This document shows, piece after piece, positions 11,669-20,263 of a DNA stretch of 64,000 bases (positions are counted from its first letter, which is position 1; each line of letters begins with the position of its first letter). This DNA is from CAWCDJ01 sp963836015 (GTDB lineage: Bacteria > Acidobacteriota > Terriglobia > Bryobacterales > Bryobacteraceae). A model generated the notes under the pieces. It searched no databases. It was not told the origin of the DNA and worked only from the letters and a program-made list of their open reading frames with translations. Both the position numbers and the translations under genes were made by a program. The stretch covers positions 62,001 through 126,000 of the forward strand of contig CAWIIF010000010.1 of assembly GCA_963836015.1 (NCBI GenBank), given 5' to 3'.

Positions 11669-11964
11669 GGATCACGGAAAAGGAAGTCCGGTACGTCGCG
11701 GACCTCGCGAACCTGAAGCTCTCCGACGCCGAAGCGGCGCGGCTGCGCGCCGATCTCGACGGCATTCTCGAACACATGGACCGGCTCAAGGAGATCGACA
11801 CCACCGGCGTCGAGCCGATGGCGCAGGTGCTGTTCGATGCCGACGAGACGGCCACTCTGCGGGCCGATGTTCCCGTGCCTCCCCTCGGCAACGAGGCGGC
11901 CCTGGCCAATGCCCCGCAACCCGGCGCCGGGTATTTCAAGGTGCCCAAAGTCATCGAACGCTGA
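11665..11964 (+). CDS. gatC: Asp/Glu-tRNA amidotransferase subunit C
   Basis: Small subunit of the GatCAB complex that amidates Glu-tRNA(Gln) and Asp-tRNA(Asn). The 99-residue product begins with the family pattern ITEKEVRYVADLANLKLSD, followed by the helix EHMDRLKEIDTTGVEPM and the C-terminal tail FKVPKVIE. GTG start, overlapping the upstream stop. gatA begins three bases after its stop; no gatB is visible here. Confidence 0.95.
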   Translation: MRITEKEVRYVADLANLKLSDAEAARLRADLDGILEHMDRLKEIDTTGVEPMAQVLFDADETATLRADVPVPPLGNEAALANAPQPGAGYFKVPKVIER

Positions 11965-11967
11965 ACC

Positions 11968-13404
11968 ATGGATATCGCGACCCTGACGATCGACGGCGTG
12001 AGAGAGTCCCTGCTCGCCCGCCGCACGAGCGCCGTCGAGCTGGCCGCGGAAGCCCTGCGGTTCGCCCAGGCGGAGAATCCGCGCACCGGCGCGTACCTGC
12101 ACTTCTCGCCGGAGCGCGCCCTGGCCAATGCGCGCCGCGTGGACGAGCGCATCGCCCGCGGGGAGGACCCCGGGCCGCTCGCCGGAGTCCCGGTGGCAGT
12201 GAAGGACGTGATCGTCACCAAGGGAGTCCGGACCACCTGCGGATCGCGCCTGCTCGCCGATTACATTCCGCCCTACGACGCCACCGCGATTGTGCGGCTG
12301 GAAGAGGCCGGCGGCCTGATTCTCGGCAAGACCAACTGCGACGAGTTCGCCATGGGCTCCTCGAACGAGAACTCGGCGTTCGGACCCGTACGCAACCCGG
12401 TCGCGCCCGACCGTGTGCCGGGCGGATCGAGCGGCGGATCGGCCGCCGCCGTGGCGCAGGGCACCGCTGTCCTGGCGCTAGGCTCTGACACCGGCGGGTC
12501 GATCCGGCAGCCGGCCTCCTTCTGCGGAGTCGTCGGAGTCACCCCCACCTATGGCCGCGTGTCGCGCTACGGCCTGACCGCGTTCGCCAGCTCGCTCGAT
12601 CACATCGGGCCGTTTGCCCGCTCGGTGAAGGATACCGCCACGCTCCTCGGTGTGATCGCCGGCCGCGATCCCGCGGATTCCACTTCCGCCGCCGCTCCCG
12701 TGCCGGATTACACCGCCGCCCTCGACGGTCGCGTAAAAGGGTTGAAGCTTGGGCTGCCTCGCGAGTATCTAAAGGATTTGACGAGCGAAACCGGCGAGGC
12801 GATCTCCCGGGGACTGGACCGGCTCCGCCAACTTGGCTGCGAGCTCCGTGAAATCAGCCTTCCGGCCACCGACTATGCCATCGCGTGCTATTACATCATC
12901 GCGACGGCCGAAGCCAGCTCGAACCTCGCAAGGTACGATGGCGTACGTTATACGCACCGCTCGCCGAACTCGGAGACGCTTTCGGACATGTACCGCAATA
13001 CGCGCGGCGAGGGCTTCGGCGCCGAATGCAAACGGCGCATCATGCTGGGCACTTACGTGCTTAGCCATGGCTACTACGACGCGTACTATCTGAAGGCGCA
13101 GAAAGTTCGCGCGCTCGTCGCGCGCGATTTCGCGAACGCGTTTCAGGAGGTGGATGCGATCGCGGCCCCCGTCTCGCCCTTCCCGGCTTTCAAGCTCGGG
13201 GAAAAGGTGGACGACCCGATCGCTATGTACCTCTCCGACATCTACACCATCACCGGCAGCCTCGCGGGCATTCCGTGCATGAGCGTTCCGTGCGGCGCAA
13301 CCAGCGAAGGACTTCCGGTCGGGATGCAGATACTGACCCGGCATTTCGACGAGGCCACTATGTTCCGTCTCGCCGATGCCCTCGAAAAAGCTCAGAGGAG
13401 ATAA
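11968..13404 (+). CDS. gatA: Asp/Glu-tRNA amidotransferase subunit A
   Basis: Glutaminase subunit of GatCAB; releases ammonia from glutamine for tRNA amidation. The 478-residue product has the amidase Ser-cisSer-Lys triad: Lys near residue 78 (VAVKDVI), cis-Ser near 153 (GGSSGGSAAAV) and the nucleophile Ser near 177 (GSDTGGSIRQPA). The C-terminal GIPCMSVPCG and LPVGMQILTRHFDE are typical GatA. Full length; sits directly behind gatC. Confidence 0.96.
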   Translation: MDIATLTIDGVRESLLARRTSAVELAAEALRFAQAENPRTGAYLHFSPERALANARRVDERIARGEDPGPLAGVPVAVKDVIVTKGVRTTCGSRLLADYIPPYDATAIVRLEEAGGLILGKTNCDEFAMGSSNENSAFGPVRNPVAPDRVPGGSSGGSAAAVAQGTAVLALGSDTGGSIRQPASFCGVVGVTPTYGRVSRYGLTAFASSLDHIGPFARSVKDTATLLGVIAGRDPADSTSAAAPVPDYTAALDGRVKGLKLGLPREYLKDLTSETGEAISRGLDRLRQLGCELREISLPATDYAIACYYIIATAEASSNLARYDGVRYTHRSPNSETLSDMYRNTRGEGFGAECKRRIMLGTYVLSHGYYDAYYLKAQKVRALVARDFANAFQEVDAIAAPVSPFPAFKLGEKVDDPIAMYLSDIYTITGSLAGIPCMSVPCGATSEGLPVGMQILTRHFDEATMFRLADALEKAQRR

Positions 13405-13416
13405 AGGAGACTCGAT

Positions 13417-14028
13417 ATGCCATTCACACTTCCGCCGCTGCCCTACGCGCCCGACGCGCTGGAGCCCCACATCGACAAGATGACCATGGAAATCCACCAT
13501 GGAAAACACCACGGCGCATACGTCACCAATCTCAACAAAGCCCTGGAATCCGCGCCCGCGCTGGCCGGCAAGACCGTCGAAGAGCTGCTGGCGAATAACT
13601 GTGCGATCGTTCCGGAGAACATCCGCACCGCCGTCCGCAATAACGGCGGCGGACACATCAACCACTCCATGTTCTGGCAGATCATGAAGCCGAACGGCGG
13701 CGGAGCGCCGGTCGGCCACGTCGCGCAGGCCATCACCGGCACGTTCGGCGGCTTCGACGCCTTCAAGGAGAAGGTGAATGCCGCGGGCGCTACCCGCTTC
13801 GGCTCCGGCTGGGCCTGGCTGGTGAAGACCGCCGGGGGCATCGAGGTCTACTCGACGGCCAACCAGGACAGCCCCGTCATGGAAGGCAAGTTCCCCGTCA
13901 TGGGGATCGACGTCTGGGAGCACGCCTATTACCTGAAGTATCAGAACCGCCGCCCCGAGTATCTCGGTGCGTGGTGGAGCGTAGTCAACTGGGAAGAAAT
14001 CGAGAACCGCTTCAACCGCGGGAAGTAA
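13417..14028 (+). CDS. Iron/manganese superoxide dismutase
   Basis: Converts superoxide to oxygen and hydrogen peroxide. The 203 residues cover both domains: N-terminal LPYAPDALEPHIDKMTMEIH with metal His near residue 27, NHSMFW with the second His, then FGSGWAWLV and the metal motif DVWEHAYYLKYQNRR near 167-180. There is no signal peptide, so it is cytoplasmic. A good AAAGGAGA site precedes the ATG, and gatA ends 12 bases upstream. Metal type cannot be settled from these motifs alone. Confidence 0.95.
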   Translation: MPFTLPPLPYAPDALEPHIDKMTMEIHHGKHHGAYVTNLNKALESAPALAGKTVEELLANNCAIVPENIRTAVRNNGGGHINHSMFWQIMKPNGGGAPVGHVAQAITGTFGGFDAFKEKVNAAGATRFGSGWAWLVKTAGGIEVYSTANQDSPVMEGKFPVMGIDVWEHAYYLKYQNRRPEYLGAWWSVVNWEEIENRFNRGK

Positions 14029-14031
14029 GAT

Positions 14032-14057
14032 AGTGGGGCAGGCCTCCGGGCCTGCCC
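14032..14057. repeat. Dispersed hairpin repeat, copy 3
   Basis: AGTGGGGCAGGCCTCCGGGC followed by CTGCCC. The best palindrome of the three: GGGCAGGCC pairs with GGCCTGCCC. It ends ten bases before the next start codon, where a ribosome site would normally lie. Confidence 0.78.
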
Positions 14058-14067
14058 GTTCGCCCCA

Positions 14068-15456
14068 ATGCGCACCTACGACATCATCGTGATCGGCTCC
14101 GGACCGGCCGGACAACGCGCCGCCATACAGGGCGCGAAGAGCGGCAAGCGCGTGGCCGTGGTGGAGCAGCGCGAGATCGTCGGCGGCGCGTGCATCAACA
14201 CCGGCACCATCCCCAGCAAGACCATGCGGGAGGCCGTGATGCACCTTTCCGGCTTCCAGTTCCAGGGCATCTACGGCATCAACTACCACGTGAAGGATAA
14301 GATCACGATGGCCGACCTGGGGTTCAGGGTCAACCAGGTGATCAAGACGGAAGCCGACGTCACCCAGGCGCAGCTCGCGCGCAACGGCATCGAGGTGCTG
14401 AACGCCAGGGCCAGCTTCATCGATAACACGCACGTCCGCACGGAGAACTCTCGCGGGCAGGCCGACCTCGAGGCCCCCATCATCATCATTGCGACCGGCA
14501 CCAAGCCGGCGGTCTCCGACAAGGTGCCGCTGAACGGCCGTACGATCGTCAACAGCGACCAGATCCTGCAGATCCCCGACATTCCGCGGACCCTGATCGT
14601 GGTGGGCGGCGGCGTGATCGGCGTGGAGTACGCGTGCATGTTCGCGATTCTCGGCGTGCGCGTAATCCTGGTCGAGAAGCGCCCGCGCCTGCTCGAATTC
14701 GCCGACGCCGAAATCATCGAGGCGCTTTCGTACCACCTGCGCGACCATCGCGTGACCATGCGGCTGAACGAAGAGGTGGCGAGCGTCGAGGAACAGGCGG
14801 ACGGCAGCGTGGTGGCGAACCTGCAGAGCAACAAGCGGATCACCGGCGACGCCCTGCTTTACGCCGTCGGCCGGCAGGGCAACGTGGACGAGCTCAACCT
14901 GGCGGCAGCCGGCCTCGAAGCGGATAACCGCGGCCGCATCCAGGTAGACGCCGAGTACCGCACCAAGTCGCCGAACATCTTCGCGGTGGGCGACGTGATC
15001 GGGTTTCCCAGCCTGGCTTCCGTTTCGATGGAGCAGGGAAGAATCGCCGCGGCCAATGCCTGCGGCATCAAGATCCACTCCAACCCGGCGGCCTATCCGT
15101 ACGGCATCTACACCATACCCGAGATCTCGTTCATCGGCAAGACCGAAGAGCAGTTGACCGATGAAGACGTGCCTTACGAGGTCGGGGTGTCGTATTACCG
15201 CGAGACGGCGCGCGGGCAGATCCGCGGCGACACCACGGGCAGGCTGAAGATCATTTTTCACCGCGAGACACGCGAGATTCTGGGCGTACACATCATCGGC
15301 GAGGGAGCCTCGGAGTTGGTGCACATCGGGCAGGCGGTCCTGGTTCTGAAGGGCACGGTGGACTACTTCGTCGACAACGTATTCAATTACCCCACGCTGG
15401 CCGAGGGTTATAAGCAGGCGGCGTTCAACGGCATCAATAAGCTGGCGCGGTTCTAG
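14068..15456 (+). CDS. sthA: Soluble pyridine nucleotide transhydrogenase
   Basis: FAD flavoprotein that exchanges hydride between NADPH and NAD+. The 462-residue product has the N-terminal FAD fold (IIVIGSGPAGQRAA), GGACINTGTIPSK where the redox-active disulfide of lipoamide dehydrogenases is replaced (the SthA hallmark), the NAD-binding loop VVGGGVIGVEYA near residue 175, FAVGDVIGFP, and the dimerisation domain ending YPTLAEGYKQAAFNG. No separate ribosome site is visible because the hairpin repeat fills the leader. Confidence 0.93.
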   Translation: MRTYDIIVIGSGPAGQRAAIQGAKSGKRVAVVEQREIVGGACINTGTIPSKTMREAVMHLSGFQFQGIYGINYHVKDKITMADLGFRVNQVIKTEADVTQAQLARNGIEVLNARASFIDNTHVRTENSRGQADLEAPIIIIATGTKPAVSDKVPLNGRTIVNSDQILQIPDIPRTLIVVGGGVIGVEYACMFAILGVRVILVEKRPRLLEFADAEIIEALSYHLRDHRVTMRLNEEVASVEEQADGSVVANLQSNKRITGDALLYAVGRQGNVDELNLAAAGLEADNRGRIQVDAEYRTKSPNIFAVGDVIGFPSLASVSMEQGRIAAANACGIKIHSNPAAYPYGIYTIPEISFIGKTEEQLTDEDVPYEVGVSYYRETARGQIRGDTTGRLKIIFHRETREILGVHIIGEGASELVHIGQAVLVLKGTVDYFVDNVFNYPTLAEGYKQAAFNGINKLARF

Positions 15457-15468
15457 GGAGGAGAAAAC

Positions 15469-16356
15469 ATGGGGCGGGCCATCGGAGTGCTGGCCACGCG
15501 GCACATTTGGGTCGGAATGGTGGAGGGCACGAAGCTCGGCGAGGTGCGCATGTACCCCGAGCCCGGCCAGGAGCACCTCGACCTGAAGTCGCTTCCCGTC
15601 GACGAGATCCTGGCTCGGGTCCGGACGAACATCGCGGAGGTGCGCAAGGGCGCCACGGTGGATTCAGTAGGCGCGGGCTTCCCCGGAATCGTGCGGAACG
15701 GCATCATCGAAGAATCGCCGAACCTGGGCCAGCTCAAGGGCCTGGACATCGGCGCGCAACTCTGCGCGGCCCTGCGGGCCGACGGCCTCAACGTCCCCGT
15801 CACCGTGATGAACGACGCCGACGCCCTGGCGGCCGGGATTGCCGCTACTGAAGGGGTGCTCGAAAAGCTGATCCGCGTGTGGTACCTGGGGGACGGCATC
15901 GGCTTTGGGCGCTATCCCCAGGGTGAGGGTGCCTGGGAGGCCGGCCACATGGTGGTGACGCTCGACCCCAAGGAGCGCTTCTGCGGCTGCGGCGGCATGG
16001 GTCACCTGGAAGGCATCATGGGCAACCGTGCGATGCGCCTGCGCTTCCTCGATATGGAGCCGGAAGAAGTCTTCGCCGCCGCACGTCACGGCGACGCCCG
16101 GGCGGCGGAGTTCGTCAACCGCTGGCATCGGGCGCTGGCAGCCGGCACCGCCACCGCGGTCCACCTGGAAGGCGCCGGCCGGTTCTACATTGCCGGGCCG
16201 AATGCCGATTTCGTAGACCTGAACCGGCTCAGCATGTTGGTTCAGGACATGGTCAAGATGAGCCCTTTGCAGGGGACGTACTTCGAGAAGGTCCCCACCA
16301 GCGAAGACCTGGCGTTGATCGGCGCGGCCATCACCAGCGCTATCCCGCAGCGATAA
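15469..16356 (+). CDS. Degenerate ROK-family protein
   Basis: 295 residues with the ROK (sugar kinase/repressor) fold but altered key motifs. The N-terminal phosphate motif DxGGTK is absent (IGVLATRHIWVGMVEGTKLG). The zinc motif CxCGxxGCxE reads CGCGGMGHLE, with His for the third Cys. VMNDADALAAG replaces the usual NDANAAALGE, keeping the catalytic Asp region. There is no N-terminal helix-turn-helix, so it is not a NagC-type repressor. A GGAGGAGA site seven bases before ATG 15469 supports the start. Glucokinase activity should not be assumed. It overlaps prmA convergently by 17 bases. Confidence 0.75.
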   Translation: MGRAIGVLATRHIWVGMVEGTKLGEVRMYPEPGQEHLDLKSLPVDEILARVRTNIAEVRKGATVDSVGAGFPGIVRNGIIEESPNLGQLKGLDIGAQLCAALRADGLNVPVTVMNDADALAAGIAATEGVLEKLIRVWYLGDGIGFGRYPQGEGAWEAGHMVVTLDPKERFCGCGGMGHLEGIMGNRAMRLRFLDMEPEEVFAAARHGDARAAEFVNRWHRALAAGTATAVHLEGAGRFYIAGPNADFVDLNRLSMLVQDMVKMSPLQGTYFEKVPTSEDLALIGAAITSAIPQR

Positions 16357-17101
16357 GCGCCCAGTTACCCTTGGTGCGCACCTCGCGCACCGCGCCGAGC
16401 GCGGCTTTGACCGCATCGACTTCCTGTAGTTCGAAGCCGCTCGCGAGCAGCACGCCGCCCGGCCGCAGCACGCGCAGCAGTTCGGACGCGACCGCGGTAA
16501 TGGCTTCGGGGCTGATGTTGGCAGTCACTAGGTTTGCGGAGGCGGAGGCAACAGCGTCCACCGATCCCACGAACCCGCTGCCCGCGATTTCGACCGCCAC
16601 CGGATCGGTATCGCAGGCGTAGACACGTCCCGCGCCCAGCAGTTGCGCGGCCTTCGCCAGGATGCCCGAGCCGGTGCCGACATCCAGCATCACCATTCCG
16701 GGCTTCAGGTAATCCTCCAGCGCCTCGATGCACAGCCGTGTGGTTTCGTGAACCCCGGTGCCGAAAGCCATTCCCGGGTTCACGGCGATGCGGAAGCGTC
16801 CGGACGGCGCCGGATCGTCGCGCCACTCGGGCACCAGGAAGAAGCGCGCGCCGATCTCCATGGGCTGCAGCAGGTCGCGCGCGGATTGCACCCAGTCGCG
16901 CTGTTCTTCGATGCGCAGGGACGCGCCGGGAAAGAGCCGCAGCAGATGCGTGCGGTCGGCCGAGTCTTCGAAAAAGGCGCGCACGCGCACCGGCGAGAGC
17001 TCGACGATGCCGGCCGAACCCGTGTCCCAAAGCTCCGCGATCAGCAGGTCGCGGTCGGTCGGGTCGCATTCGATTTCGAGGGAGAACATGCCCAGAACCA
17101 T
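16340..17101 (-). CDS. prmA: Ribosomal protein L11 methyltransferase
   Basis: Trimethylates ribosomal protein L11 using S-adenosylmethionine. The 253-residue product has the N-terminal substrate-recognition domain (FSLEIECDPTDRDLLIAELW), a linker with NPGMAFGTGVHETTRLCIEALE, the PrmA signature, and the Rossmann SAM motif MLDVGTGSGILAKAAQLLG near residues 139-157. The catalytic NLVTANI loop follows. Slightly shorter than the E. coli enzyme (293). Divergent from the isomerase gene by 26 bases. Confidence 0.93.
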   Translation of the reverse strand: MVLGMFSLEIECDPTDRDLLIAELWDTGSAGIVELSPVRVRAFFEDSADRTHLLRLFPGASLRIEEQRDWVQSARDLLQPMEIGARFFLVPEWRDDPAPSGRFRIAVNPGMAFGTGVHETTRLCIEALEDYLKPGMVMLDVGTGSGILAKAAQLLGAGRVYACDTDPVAVEIAGSGFVGSVDAVASASANLVTANISPEAITAVASELLRVLRPGGVLLASGFELQEVDAVKAALGAVREVRTKGNWALIAAG

Positions 17102-17112
17102 CTTACGCGGAG

Positions 17113-17118
17113 TACAAT
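17113..17118 (+). promoter_or_regulatory. -10 box (TACAAT), near-leaderless
   Basis: TACAAT nine bases before ATG 17128, the same spacing as at ppk2, hom and the alcohol dehydrogenase gene. Confidence 0.5.
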
Positions 17119-17127
17119 TCTACAGGA

Positions 17128-18015
17128 ATGATCACTCGACGTGCCGCGCTCGCCGTGCTGGCCGGAACGCTCACCAGGGCCGCCGGCCGGCTTCCCGCCA
17201 ACAAGAACGTCCGCTGGGCGCTGGGGTCGAACCTGTGGAACTACTTTCCGCGGGTTCCCTTCACCGACATTCTCGACGTGATGCGGGACACCGGATTCAT
17301 CGGGATCCGCGTCACGCAGTTCCCAAAAATCCTGACCACTTACAACATCACCCAGGCGCAGATGGAGAAGGAAGTCGCCAAACGCGGCTTGCACGTGATC
17401 ACCATCTCGTTCAACGGGGCGGCGCACGATCCGGCGCGCCGCGCGCAGATCCTGGCGGATGCGCGCACGGCCATGGAGTTCCTGAAGAGCTTCGGCGCGG
17501 ACCGCCTGGTGGTGTTTTCGCCCTCGCGCTCCGTCGGAGTGAGCGACGAGCACTTCAAGACCATGTGCGAATGCTACAACCAGCTAGGCGAGACGGCCGG
17601 CGAAATGGGCTTCCGCGCGGGCTTGCACAACCACATGGGCCAGTTGGTGCAGACCGAAGAGGAAGTGGACCGCTGCATGGCGATGACGGACCCGAAGCTG
17701 TTCTGGTTCTCGCCCGATACGGCGCACCTCTACCTGGCGGGCATCGACCCTCCGAAGTCGATCGGCAAGCATAAGGCCCGGTTGATGCTGCTCGATTACA
17801 AAGACGCGCGGCACGTGGGAGAGAAGCTGCAGGACAACATCTTCGATCTCGGCGACGGCGAGATCGATTTTCCTGCGTGCCACCGGATCCTGAAGTCGAT
17901 CGCCTACGAAGGCTGGATCTGCGTGGACCTGGACACCGCCCGCAAGGGCCCGCGCGCGAGCTACGAGCGGTGCGGGGCGTACGTCGTGGACAAGCTGGAA
18001 CCGATCTATGTGTAG
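17128..18015 (+). CDS. Exported sugar phosphate isomerase/epimerase-like TIM barrel protein
   Basis: 295 residues: RR leader (MITRRAALAVLAG) followed by an AP-endonuclease-2/xylose-isomerase-like barrel. Visible pieces include TGFIGIRVTQFPK, MGFRAGLHNHMGQLVQTEEEV with metal-ligand His residues, FWFSPDTAHLYLAG with Asp/His, and a final DLGDGEIDFPACHRIL...WICVDLD, all typical of this superfamily. The reaction is unknown; such proteins isomerise or epimerise sugars or inosose-type compounds. The stop overlaps the start of the next gene by eight bases, so the two are translationally coupled. Confidence 0.82.
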   Translation: MITRRAALAVLAGTLTRAAGRLPANKNVRWALGSNLWNYFPRVPFTDILDVMRDTGFIGIRVTQFPKILTTYNITQAQMEKEVAKRGLHVITISFNGAAHDPARRAQILADARTAMEFLKSFGADRLVVFSPSRSVGVSDEHFKTMCECYNQLGETAGEMGFRAGLHNHMGQLVQTEEEVDRCMAMTDPKLFWFSPDTAHLYLAGIDPPKSIGKHKARLMLLDYKDARHVGEKLQDNIFDLGDGEIDFPACHRILKSIAYEGWICVDLDTARKGPRASYERCGAYVVDKLEPIYV

Positions 18016-18892
18016 CGGTACCGTCTCGCGCAGAGTATTCCTGGGAGCCATGGCCATGTCCGGATTCGCCGCCGACTATCGGATCATCGACCCGCACGTC
18101 CACGTCTGGAAGCACGACCCGGAGTACCCCTTTGCCGAAGGCGCCCACGTCCCGGAGCGCGACGCGGCTCCGGAAACGCTGCTCGGGCTGATGAAGGCCA
18201 ACGGCGTCTCGAAGACCGTGATCATCCAGGTGATTCACTACCGGTACGACAATCGCTACCTGGCCGGTGTGTTGAAGCGCTATCCGCAATATTTCCAGGG
18301 CGTATGCCGCGTGGATCCGCTCGACCCCGCGGCGCCCGATCATCTCTCCGAGCTCGTCGCGCAGGGTTTCCGCGGCGTGCGGCTCAGCCCGGCGGGCAAT
18401 GCGTCGGGCGACTGGATCCAGGGGCCGCTGATGCCGCCGCTGTGGAAGCGCTGCGAAGGGTTGAAGGTCCCGATGACAGTGTTGGCGCCGATCACCCGCA
18501 TGCCGGACGTCGGCCGCCTGATCGAGAATCGCCCCGACCTCACGGTGGTGATCGACCACATGGCGGATTGCCCCGTGGATCAGCCGAAGGCGCTGGAAAA
18601 GCTGATCGTGCTGGCGCGCTTCCCCAAGGTGTTCGTGAAGGTGTCGCACACATGGTCGCTCTCGAAGCAGCCTTACCCATGGCTCGATGCGCAGGAGCAC
18701 GTGAAGCGGCTGCACGCCGCGTTCGGCCCGGAGCGCCTGATGTGGGCGACCGACTGGCCGATCATCGAGCAGGTCTCAACTTACGACAAGGCGCTGCGCG
18801 TAGTGCGCGACGACATGGCGTTTCTGAATGCCGGCGATAAACGCTGGATGCTCAGCAAAACCATCGAGCGGGTGTGGCCCTTTCCGGCCTGA
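18008..18892 (+). CDS. Amidohydrolase 2 family lactonase-like protein
   Basis: 294 residues beginning with an RR leader (SRRVFLGAMAMSGFA), then the amidohydrolase-2 TIM barrel: IIDPHVHVWK (metal HxH), GFRGVRLSP, VIDHMADCP, KVFVKVSHTW and the final ligand Asp in LMWATDWP. L-fuconolactonases and other sugar-acid lactonases have this layout, and the flanking aldolase-like gene makes such a role plausible, but the substrate is inferred. It follows the isomerase-like gene with an 8-base overlap. Confidence 0.83.
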   Translation: MCSGTVSRRVFLGAMAMSGFAADYRIIDPHVHVWKHDPEYPFAEGAHVPERDAAPETLLGLMKANGVSKTVIIQVIHYRYDNRYLAGVLKRYPQYFQGVCRVDPLDPAAPDHLSELVAQGFRGVRLSPAGNASGDWIQGPLMPPLWKRCEGLKVPMTVLAPITRMPDVGRLIENRPDLTVVIDHMADCPVDQPKALEKLIVLARFPKVFVKVSHTWSLSKQPYPWLDAQEHVKRLHAAFGPERLMWATDWPIIEQVSTYDKALRVVRDDMAFLNAGDKRWMLSKTIERVWPFPA

Positions 18893-18916
18893 GTGGCATA
18901 CTGGAAGTAAGCCGTT

Positions 18917-19807
18917 ATGAGCCTCAAACTGCAAGGTATTTTTCCGCCCATCACCACTCCGTTCGATCACAACGGCAACATCTATGCCGCCAAGGTGGAG
19001 CACAACGTGGAGAAGTGGAACCGCACGGCGCTCTCCGGATACGTCGTCATGGGCTCGACCGGAGAGAGCGTGATGCTCACGACGGACGAGAAGGTCACGA
19101 TGTGGGACCTCGTCGCAAAGCACGCCGCGGCCGGGAAGCTGCTGATCGCGGGTACCGGCATGGAGAGTGTGCGCGAGACTGTCTGCCTCACTAACCAGGC
19201 CGCCTCGATGGGCTACCAGGCCGCGATGGTGCGTACGCCGCACTACTACAAGAACCTGGTGAACCGCGCCGACGCGCAGACGCTGTTCTACCGCGCCGTG
19301 GCGGACCAGTCGAAGATCCCGCTGATCATCTACAACTGGCCGCAGGCCACGGGGGTGGACATTCCGGTGGAGGCGGTGGTGGCGATCTCGGAGCATCCGA
19401 ACGTGATCGCGATCAAGGAGAGCTCGGGGAACCTGGAGAAGGTGATGCAGATGATCCGCGAGGTGAAGCCCGGCTTCCAGGTGATGGTGGGCTCGGCGCC
19501 GACCTTGTGGCCTTCCCTGCTGATGGGCGCGTGCGGGGCGATTCTGGCCTACGCCAACGCCGCGCCGTACTCGGTGATCGCCATCTGGGAGGCCTACCGC
19601 ACGCGGGAAGAAGCGGCCGGCCTCGACTGGCAGAACCGCATCGGCCGAGCCTCCGCGCTGGTCACCACGAAGTACGGCGTGCCGGGACTCAAGTACGCGA
19701 TGGACCTGAACGGCTACTACGGCGGCCCGCCGCGCCTGCCGCTGTGCCCGCCTACCGAGGCGGCCAGGCGGGAGATCGAAGCGGCGTTTCAGGACTTGAA
19801 GGGGTAG
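18917..19807 (+). CDS. Dihydrodipicolinate synthase/N-acetylneuraminate lyase family aldolase
   Basis: Class I aldolase or dehydratase of the DapA family, 296 residues, no leader. It shows GIFPPITTPFDHNG at the start, GSTGES (residues near 46), the Tyr in IIYNWP near 139 and the Schiff-base Lys167 in IAIKESSG. Position behind an isomerase-like and a lactonase-like gene suggests action on a 2-keto-3-deoxy sugar acid rather than lysine biosynthesis; this is inference. The product keeps the canonical catalytic residues and is probably active. Confidence 0.87.
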   Translation: MSLKLQGIFPPITTPFDHNGNIYAAKVEHNVEKWNRTALSGYVVMGSTGESVMLTTDEKVTMWDLVAKHAAAGKLLIAGTGMESVRETVCLTNQAASMGYQAAMVRTPHYYKNLVNRADAQTLFYRAVADQSKIPLIIYNWPQATGVDIPVEAVVAISEHPNVIAIKESSGNLEKVMQMIREVKPGFQVMVGSAPTLWPSLLMGACGAILAYANAAPYSVIAIWEAYRTREEAAGLDWQNRIGRASALVTTKYGVPGLKYAMDLNGYYGGPPRLPLCPPTEAARREIEAAFQDLKG

Positions 19808-19834
19808 GGAGCGACGGGCCCTCCGGAGGCGGGT

Positions 19835-20263
19835 ATGTCTGAGGCACACCAGGTGGTCATTCCGATGATTGCCTATAAAGATGGGATTGCAGCGCTCGAC
19901 TGGCTGGCAAAGGCATTCGGATTCGTTGAAAAACAGCGCATGCTCGGGCCCGACGGGCGGCTGGCCCACGGAGAGATGGCCGCCGGTAGGGGCTTGATCA
20001 TGCTGGCGACACCAACGCCCGCGTACGAAGGTCCGAAAGAGCATCGCGCGCACTGCGAGCGCGCGCGGGAGTGGTCCAAAGTGCCGTGGGTGGTAGACGG
20101 AATTCTGGTCTACATCGATGATGTGGACGCGCATCACGCGCGTGCCGTAGCGGCAGGAGCCACCATTCTCTCCGAACCGGAAGCGGGGCCGCCCGGCCGC
20201 CGCTACCGCGTCGAGGACCTGGAAGGTCACCGCTGGATGTTTATGGAACGCTCCCCGGCTTAA
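19835..20263 (+). CDS. VOC (glyoxalase/bleomycin resistance) family protein
   Basis: 142 residues with two beta-alpha-beta-beta-beta halves: VVIPMIAYKDGIAALDWLAKAFGF, a common VOC opening, and VLVYIDDVDAHHARAVAAGA then EDLEGHRWMFME, with His/Glu metal-ligand candidates. This YdfG/PhnB-like subgroup rarely has known substrates. A GGAGGCGG stretch just upstream serves as ribosome site. It overlaps the convergent PEP-CTERM gene by four bases. Confidence 0.8.
   Translation: MSEAHQVVIPMIAYKDGIAALDWLAKAFGFVEKQRMLGPDGRLAHGEMAAGRGLIMLATPTPAYEGPKEHRAHCERAREWSKVPWVVDGILVYIDDVDAHHARAVAAGATILSEPEAGPPGRRYRVEDLEGHRWMFMERSPA

Noticed and set aside
12769..15576. 935-residue open frame on the minus strand
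   Set aside because: Runs antisense through gatA, superoxide dismutase and sthA, all with clear catalytic motifs; no recognisable domain.
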